A stretch of DNA of 10,676 bases from JAYUHK01 sp043767025 (GTDB taxonomy: Bacteria > Bacteroidota > Bacteroidia > Chitinophagales > Saprospiraceae), in NCBI GenBank assembly GCA_043767025.1, contig JAYUHK010000144.1, positions 1 through 10,676 on the forward strand. Reading direction: 5' to 3'. Made by a program: the position numbers and the translations under genes. Shown one piece after another: positions 6,524 to 10,676 of this stretch (position 1 is the first letter of the stretch; every line of letters starts with the position of its first letter). The notes under the pieces are model-generated. The model was not told where the DNA came from and did not search any database. It worked only from the letters and a program-made list of their open reading frames with translations.

Positions 6524-7399
6524 TTATTCTTTCGCCAAGTTTGTTCGTATTTCCTCAATTTGTTCTGTTGTCAAAGTAGTTAGCTCTGTGATTGTCAAAT
6601 TGTCAAAACCTTTCAAAATCGCATTGCTCGCAAGTTTTGTTTTTTCTTCAGCTCTGATTCTATCTTCTGCTTCTAATTTCAACGTCAATATTTCACTTGC
6701 TTTATAACTTAGATATTCCATATACCGATTATAGCTATATTTGTCATCTGCATTAAGTCGCATAATGTCCAATACTTCGCCCGCTTCTTTGAGTCCTTTG
6801 GCTTTAAATTCGTCTTTGACTTCACTATTTTTTAGAAAATAAATCCATTCGTCCAATGTGTCTTTGGCAATATTATCGAATTTATTGACCTTGATAATAT
6901 AATATTCAGGGAAAATATCTGAAACTTTATCTTTCAAAAATGCGGTTCTTTGCTTGTAAGAAAGTGCCAATGTATCGTGTTCATGCAATCCTTTAAAAAT
7001 CGTACCGCCTTTGTAAACGTAATCTTGCCCCTGCCCGAGGTCAAAATAAACAATGTTAATGGATATTATTTTTTTGATTTCAATATATTCCTGCCCCAAA
7101 TTGAAATTTTCTGTCAATGCTTTTGAAGCGCCATAAGCCATTCTTTGAAAATAGTCTATTTCATACGTGTTTTGAATTTCGATGATAATTAACTCATTTT
7201 TTGAATTTTTGGTCAAAATGTCCACCCGATTGAATTTATCATCTTCCGTTTCTTGATTGCCTTCACTCTCCAATATTTTTTCAATACGAATGTCGTCAAA
7301 TAGTAATTCGCTTAAAAACCCTTCCAAAACACCAAAATTTGCTTTATTTCGCAATAATTTCTTTACCGCCCAATCAAATCGAATAAGTTTTTTGTTCAT
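6524..7399 (-). CDS. Rpn/PDDEXK_2 family nuclease (recombination-promoting nuclease/putative transposase)
   Basis: A 291-residue protein of the Rpn (PF12784-like) family, PD-(D/E)XK nucleases related to the RpnA-type proteins that cleave DNA and promote RecA-independent recombination. FDWAVKKLLRN (8-18) is the family's N-terminal signature. The core is RVDILTKN with Asp60 and IIEIQ with Glu74 and Gln76, the D-ExQ variant of the active site. A charged helical region (200-260) and a short C-terminal module with LTTLTTEQIEEI (273-284) follow, as often seen in Bacteroidota members. Length and motifs suggest an intact protein. The ATG at 7399 is preceded by A/T-rich sequence. Its place next to a restriction operon fits a defence role, reported for some Rpn proteins. 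No transposon ends were seen, so the historical name transposase should not be taken literally. Confidence 0.85.
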   Translation of the reverse strand: MNKKLIRFDWAVKKLLRNKANFGVLEGFLSELLFDDIRIEKILESEGNQETEDDKFNRVDILTKNSKNELIIIEIQNTYEIDYFQRMAYGASKALTENFNLGQEYIEIKKIISINIVYFDLGQGQDYVYKGGTIFKGLHEHDTLALSYKQRTAFLKDKVSDIFPEYYIIKVNKFDNIAKDTLDEWIYFLKNSEVKDEFKAKGLKEAGEVLDIMRLNADDKYSYNRYMEYLSYKASEILTLKLEAEDRIRAEEKTKLASNAILKGFDNLTITELTTLTTEQIEEIRTNLAKE

Positions 7400-7439
7400 A
7401 ATTATTTTATAAAAATTATTTGTGAGTTAGATAATATTG

Positions 7440-7464
7440 CAAGTAACTGATTATCAGTTACTTG
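7440..7464. promoter_or_regulatory. Perfect 25-bp palindrome upstream of the Rpn gene
   Basis: The 12-nt arms CAAGTAACTGAT (7440-7451) and ATCAGTTACTTG (7453-7464) are perfect inverted complements about one central base. The site lies 41 nt before the Rpn ATG and 50 nt after the stop of the MFS gene. It could be an operator for the Rpn gene. It could also form an RNA hairpin ending the MFS transcript, but no T-tract follows on either side, which argues against an intrinsic terminator. No convincing TAnnTTTG element was found near it. Confidence 0.5.
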
Positions 7465-7513
7465 TGCGACTAAAAAGTAAACATTAAATACAAACCCCTT
7501 GATCATCAACCAC

Positions 7514-8872
7514 TTACACATTATCTATTTTTATTTTTTCATTTAGTGGTCGTATCAAAAAAGTAGCCGATGCCGCCAATAGCAAAAATACGCCAGCGAA
7601 TGTTATTGCTTGTCGGGCATCATTTTGAAGAAAATTTTTGAGAATATACCCAAATGTTAAATTCTGAATAATCATCGGTATCACAATCATCATATTGATT
7701 ATTCCCATATAAACGCCATAACGTTCTTTTGGAATGTCACTTACTACCATTAAATACGGAATACCCATCATGCTCGCCCAAGCCACTCCAAAACCTGCCA
7801 TAGGCAAAAATAGCAGATATTTGTCGGTGATGTGAGGAAAAACCAACAACCCCAAGCCCGCCATTATCAAGCAAATGATATGCACCAATTTTGGGCTGTA
7901 CTTATTGGCAAACCAAACCAAGCTAAAAGCCGACAAAAAAGTGACAATATTGTACCAACCATTGACCAAACTCGCCCAGCCGACGGCTTCCTCGTAGCGT
8001 TTCATATCCAGCGCGGGAGTCGTGTTCCAGACCGAAAGTGCGATGCTTTTGGAGTTGTTTTGCCAGTAACAAAAAAGTGCGTACCACTGAAAAAGATACA
8101 CGAGAGCAAGTTGCCACATTACCTTTGGCATATCTTTGATGGCTTCAAAAATCTCTCTAAAAGGCTGTAAAAGTCCAGTGTTTCCAGCTTTTAGGGCTTT
8201 GAGTTCTTCGGCGGTCGGGGGGATTTCGGGGGTCGTGTACATACTCCACCACACGGACGCTATCGAGCAAACCGTCCCCAAAAAGAAGGACGCAAATACC
8301 CAATAGGGGATTGCGCCGTGCGAGCCAGTGATGAATTTTTGGAAGGCAAACAGCGAAATATTTGCCAGCGTAATGCCCAATCCCGTAAAAAAACTTTGGG
8401 AAAGAAAGCCCGTTGCGTGCTGTTCTTGCGGCAGTTTGTCGGCGACAAAGGCGCGATACGGCTCCATAGCAGTATTGTTTCCAGCATCTAAAATCCACAA
8501 CAAACCAGCCGCCATCCACAAACTACTGCTAAAAGGAAAGGCGAAAAGTGCCAAACTACAAATAATAGCACCGACCAAAAAGTAGGGTTTTCGCCGTCCC
8601 CAACGCGGATGCCAAGTTTTGTCGCTCATCGCGCCGATGATGGGCTGTATCAAAAGTCCTGTCATCGGACCCGCCAAGTTGAGCATGGGGATTTGGTCGG
8701 GATTGGCACCCAAAAAATCATAAATTGGGTTGATAGCACTTTGTTGGAGTCCAAAACTGTACTGAATCCCAAAAAAACCAACATTCATATTGATTATTTG
8801 CGAAAATGTCAGTTTGGGCTTGAAAGTGTAGCTGCTGTTGTTTGGGTTGATTGCTGCGTTAGCGTTTGCCAT
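7514..8872 (-). CDS. MFS sugar transporter, SLC45/GPH-like
   Basis: A 452-residue inner-membrane carrier with about 12 hydrophobic segments, probably a proton- or sodium-coupled sugar symporter. The loop after the second helix carries SDKTWHPRWGRRKP (83-96), with the RWGRR motif of SLC45 and related sugar carriers. DAGNNTAMEPYRAFVAD (129-145) matches their conserved D-x-x-x-N and R-A-x-x-x-D pattern. A longer cytoplasmic loop at about 212-248 divides the two six-helix halves. Similar Bacteroidota proteins often lie near glucan or maltose hydrolases, but none is present here, so the substrate is unknown. The ATG at 8872 is preceded by a promoter at 8920-8951 and a leader of about 40 nt, so it is probably expressed separately from the prenyltransferase gene. 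Its GC content resembles trpE more than the restriction operon, suggesting native DNA. Confidence 0.85.
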   Translation of the reverse strand: MANANAAINPNNSSYTFKPKLTFSQIINMNVGFFGIQYSFGLQQSAINPIYDFLGANPDQIPMLNLAGPMTGLLIQPIIGAMSDKTWHPRWGRRKPYFLVGAIICSLALFAFPFSSSLWMAAGLLWILDAGNNTAMEPYRAFVADKLPQEQHATGFLSQSFFTGLGITLANISLFAFQKFITGSHGAIPYWVFASFFLGTVCSIASVWWSMYTTPEIPPTAEELKALKAGNTGLLQPFREIFEAIKDMPKVMWQLALVYLFQWYALFCYWQNNSKSIALSVWNTTPALDMKRYEEAVGWASLVNGWYNIVTFLSAFSLVWFANKYSPKLVHIICLIMAGLGLLVFPHITDKYLLFLPMAGFGVAWASMMGIPYLMVVSDIPKERYGVYMGIINMMIVIPMIIQNLTFGYILKNFLQNDARQAITFAGVFLLLAASATFLIRPLNEKIKIDNV

Positions 8873-8919
8873 AAATTGAGTCGAATAAGGAATGAAGAGA
8901 TTCGTTTTGTTTGAAAAAG

Positions 8920-8951
8920 CAAAACTAAACTTTTAATTATTATTCGGGCAA
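8920..8951 (-). promoter_or_regulatory. Promoter of the MFS transporter gene
   Basis: TAGTTTTG (8927-8920) is an exact TAnnTTTG -7 element, with TTG (8951-8949) 21 nt upstream as the -33 element. Predicted transcription starts near 8914, giving a leader of about 40 nt before the ATG at 8872. Confidence 0.6.
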
Positions 8952-8968
8952 CAAATTTTATTTTTATT

Positions 8969-9838
8969 TCAAATCAACCAAAAATCTATCAAAAATAAGC
9001 TGCCATACAGAACACTTGCCAAACCATTGGTGGTAAAAAAAGCGCGATTGATATTACTCAAATCGTTTATGTTCAATATTTTATGTTGATAATAAAGCAT
9101 TGTTAAAAATATTAGTGCGCCTATCCAGTGGATAAATCCGAGAGATTCGGGAAAGGCTTTTTGCAACAACACCGAAACAAACAGCATCGCCGCCGCCGCC
9201 ACGAGGTGCGCAAATTCGGACACGCGCAAGGCTTTCTTTGCGCCCAACCAAGTCGGGACAGAATGTAAAGATTGTTTTTTGTCAAAATCTTCGTCTTGAA
9301 GCGCATAAATAATATCAAAACCGCCTACCCAAAACAAAATAACGACACTAAAAATCAAGGGAATAGAATCAAAATTTCCGCCTGTCGCCAAGTATGCTCC
9401 AATCGGCGCAAGCGACAGCCCCAAGCCCAACACAAAGTGGCAAAGCCAAGTAAAACGCTTGGTAAAACTGTAGCCCAACACGACCAAAAGAGCAATAGGC
9501 GCAAGTGCAAAACACTTAAAATTGATAAAATAGGTTGTCACAAAAAATAAAAAACTTGACATAAACACGAAGCCAAGCGCAGCATTGGGAGAGATGGCGC
9601 CTGAAGGGATTTCGCGTGTCACAGTTCGGGGATTTTTTGCATCAATTCGACGGTCTAAATAGCGATTGAAAGCCATCGCCGCACTGCGAGCGAAGACCAT
9701 ACAAAGGACTACCAAGACGGTTTTTTGCAAAAAATTTTCTGGCTGATGGAGTTTCAGACCTATCGAAAGTCCCACTAATGCGAAAGGAAGTGCAAAAATA
9801 GTGTGGCTGAAAGCCACCAAAGAGAGATATTTTTTCAT
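8969..9838 (-). CDS. ubiA: UbiA-family prenyltransferase (4-hydroxybenzoate polyprenyltransferase-like)
   Basis: An integral-membrane aromatic prenyltransferase that joins a polyprenyl diphosphate to an aromatic acid in quinone synthesis. With the ATG at 9838 it has 289 residues, the family length. NRYLDRRID (58-66) is the first Asp-rich motif, NxxxDxxxD, and DEDFD (182-186) in YALQDEDFDKK is the second; both bind the Mg-diphosphate. Seven to nine hydrophobic segments are visible. The ATG gives the typical N-terminus MKKYLSLVAFSHTIFALPFA. A TTG 45 nt upstream would add an unlikely Phe-rich extension. Bacteroidota generally use menaquinone, so this protein may be the futalosine-pathway prenyltransferase MqnP instead of a true ubiquinone enzyme. 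No other quinone genes are adjacent to settle this. MenA is less likely from the motif style. Confidence 0.82.
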   Translation of the reverse strand: MKKYLSLVAFSHTIFALPFALVGLSIGLKLHQPENFLQKTVLVVLCMVFARSAAMAFNRYLDRRIDAKNPRTVTREIPSGAISPNAALGFVFMSSFLFFVTTYFINFKCFALAPIALLVVLGYSFTKRFTWLCHFVLGLGLSLAPIGAYLATGGNFDSIPLIFSVVILFWVGGFDIIYALQDEDFDKKQSLHSVPTWLGAKKALRVSEFAHLVAAAAMLFVSVLLQKAFPESLGFIHWIGALIFLTMLYYQHKILNINDLSNINRAFFTTNGLASVLYGSLFLIDFWLI

Positions 9839-9849
9839 AAAAAACAAAA

Positions 9850-9904
9850 TAAAAGCAAAGAAAAAACAATATTTTTTAAACAAAGTTCTGTTTCTTTGCT
9901 TTTA
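9850..9904. repeat. 14-bp inverted repeat between the DUF1573 and prenyltransferase genes
   Basis: TAAAAGCAAAGAAA (9850-9863) and TTTCTTTGCTTTTA (9891-9904) are perfect inverted complements separated by 27 nt. The pair fills most of the gap between the DUF1573 stop and the prenyltransferase ATG. On the minus strand the second arm is pyrimidine-rich and followed by more T, so the structure could terminate the DUF1573 transcript. It could also be a bipartite regulator site. No exact TAnnTTTG element lies between it and the prenyltransferase start. Confidence 0.45.
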
Positions 9905-9931
9905 CTTTGATATTTTTATAAACTCTTTCGA

Positions 9932-10438
9932 TTAATGTTTGGCTGGCTCCGTCCCTTTTTGAGGTTCAGGTTTCGGCGCATTGGGGTTTTCTTTTACCTT
10001 GCCTTTTATGGTCAAAAAAGTCTGCGGCGGGTTCGTATTGGCTGTCACAGTTACGCGTTTTTCCAATGGCGTAGCACTCGCTTTGCCCGAAGAATTGAAC
10101 TCTACATTGATTTGTCCAGTCGCGCCCGCCGGAATCGGCTCGTGGGGCCAGTCTGGGACCGTACAGCCACAGCTGCCTTTTGCGTTGCTAATCATCAACG
10201 GCTCATTCCCCGTGTTTTTGAATTTATAAACGTGTTGGACTTTCGCGCCGTCCTCCACTTCGCCAAAATCAAACTCCGTTTCCACATATTCGATACTTGT
10301 CACAGGACCCGGTGGCGGCGCAGTTTCGCCTGCCGCAGCGTTGGGAGTAGCGCTTGTGGTAGCTTTTTTGTCATTCTTACAAGCCGAAAAACCCAGCACG
10401 AGAAGAATTGCAAACACACTCAAAAATTTAACTTTCAT
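9932..10438 (-). CDS. DUF1573 domain lipoprotein
   Basis: A 168-residue lipoprotein. Residues 1-19 form a signal peptide (MKVKFLSVFAILLVLGFSA) that ends in a lipobox at Cys20. A low-complexity Ala/Thr/Pro linker (25-46) follows, then a DUF1573 domain (about 53-147) with FDFGEVEDG (56-64), FKNTGNEPL (73-81) and the hallmark SCGCT (89-93). The C-terminal tail (150-168) is rich in Pro, Glu and Lys. DUF1573 proteins have an immunoglobulin-like fold and are common, mostly uncharacterised envelope proteins in Bacteroidota. Cys90 and Cys92 in the CGC motif may bind metal or take part in redox chemistry, which is unproven. The product is expected to be anchored in the cell envelope facing the periplasm. 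An exact -7 element lies about 54 nt upstream of the ATG. Confidence 0.88.
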   Translation of the reverse strand: MKVKFLSVFAILLVLGFSACKNDKKATTSATPNAAAGETAPPPGPVTSIEYVETEFDFGEVEDGAKVQHVYKFKNTGNEPLMISNAKGSCGCTVPDWPHEPIPAGATGQINVEFNSSGKASATPLEKRVTVTANTNPPQTFLTIKGKVKENPNAPKPEPQKGTEPAKH

Positions 10439-10491
10439 CTGTCTTATTTTTTTAGTAATTTAAAAATTATTATACATATACAATAGAAACG

Positions 10492-10499
10492 CAAAATTA
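10492..10499 (-). promoter_or_regulatory. Candidate -7 element upstream of the DUF1573 gene
   Basis: TAATTTTG (10499-10492) matches TAnnTTTG. No well-spaced TTG was found as a -33 element, so this is a weaker prediction than the trp and MFS promoters. It would give a leader of about 50 nt. Confidence 0.35.
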
Positions 10500-10570
10500 T
10501 AAAAATATCATGAATGAAAGTGCTTTAAATCGTTTTTTTTCAAAACATCGCTCTATCTTTGTAACTCACG

Positions 10571-10675
10571 TTACGCCAAAAATCTTTTTACTAAAATTTC
10601 AGACAGCATTTTATTCAAAGTCACTGTATTTTCAGACGTGCCTTGTAGAAATTCAAGTTTTTGCAAAAATATCGT
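10571..10675 (-). CDS. C-terminal end of an unidentified ORF cut by the window edge
   Basis: One minus-strand frame is open from the right edge to a TAA at 10573-10571, giving 34 residues that include KLEFLQGTSENTV and end EILVKRFLA. The composition is that of an ordinary helical protein, and the direction matches all neighbours. The stop lies 132 nt before the DUF1573 ATG. The fragment is too short to recognise and could be a chance open frame, since only about 100 nt are visible. A small hairpin (GTAAC, TCAC, GTTAC at 10561-10574) overlaps the stop codon but lacks a T-tract. Confidence 0.4.
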   Translation of the reverse strand, partial: TIFLQKLEFLQGTSENTVTLNKMLSEILVKRFLA

Positions 10676-10676
10676 C

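Noticed and set aside
6524..7399. Rpn protein as evidence of an insertion sequence
   Set aside because: No terminal inverted repeats or target duplications were found. The putative transposase label for this family is historical.
9839..9883. TTG-started N-terminal extension of the prenyltransferase
   Set aside because: The extension is Phe-rich and atypical, its start lies in the loop of an inverted repeat, and the ATG at 9838 gives the normal family N-terminus.
9935..10486. Plus-strand ORF of 183 codons over the DUF1573 gene
   Set aside because: It is antisense to a lipoprotein with a clear signal peptide and SCGCT motif. The translation is Arg- and Phe-rich without domain features.
10554..10561. 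TATCTTTG on the plus strand as a promoter
   Set aside because: It matches TAnnTTTG but has no spaced TTG upstream and no plus-strand gene downstream in view. It would transcribe antisense to the edge ORF.

Overview
The window looks like a chromosomal segment of a Bacteroidota bacterium. Every gene I can support lies on the minus strand. Start codons are mostly preceded by A-rich sequence instead of Shine-Dalgarno motifs, and several intergenic regions carry exact matches to the Bacteroidota -7 element TAnnTTTG. The encoded proteins fit this group: a DUF1573 lipoprotein, a UbiA-type prenyltransferase, a sugar MFS carrier and an Rpn/PDDEXK_2 protein. No tRNA, rRNA, CRISPR array or insertion sequence was recognised.

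Transcription runs right to left. At the right edge is the last part of an unidentified ORF (10571-10675), followed by a DUF1573 lipoprotein (9932-10438), a UbiA-family prenyltransferase (8969-9838) and an SLC45/GPH-like MFS sugar transporter (7514-8872) with its own promoter. An Rpn-type PD-(D/E)XK nuclease (6524-7399) follows, with a perfect 25-bp palindrome upstream. Next is a compact four-gene restriction-modification operon (2380-6327). It encodes an XRE-HTH/D12-class adenine methyltransferase fusion, a PLD-superfamily nuclease with a C-terminal winged-helix-like region, a small acidic protein of unknown function, and an AlwI/BstNBI-type endonuclease. A 45-bp near-perfect palindrome abuts the methyltransferase start codon and is a good candidate operator for the fused HTH. 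At the left end is a trpE-trpG operon (145-2134) with a complete-looking attenuator: a promoter, a 20-codon leader peptide with tandem Trp codons, competing RNA pairings and an intrinsic terminator.

The restriction operon is visibly more AT-rich than the trp and transporter genes, which suggests horizontal acquisition. Across the whole window I find only two GATC tetramers by eye, both within TGATCA, and therefore no GGATC/GATCC. That fits long exposure to restriction at a GATC-containing site, although I cannot read the specificity of this operon from sequence.

The most interesting points are the trp attenuator with an almost leaderless leader peptide, the one-methylase/two-nuclease restriction operon, the HTH-methylase fusion next to its likely operator, and the GATC scarcity.
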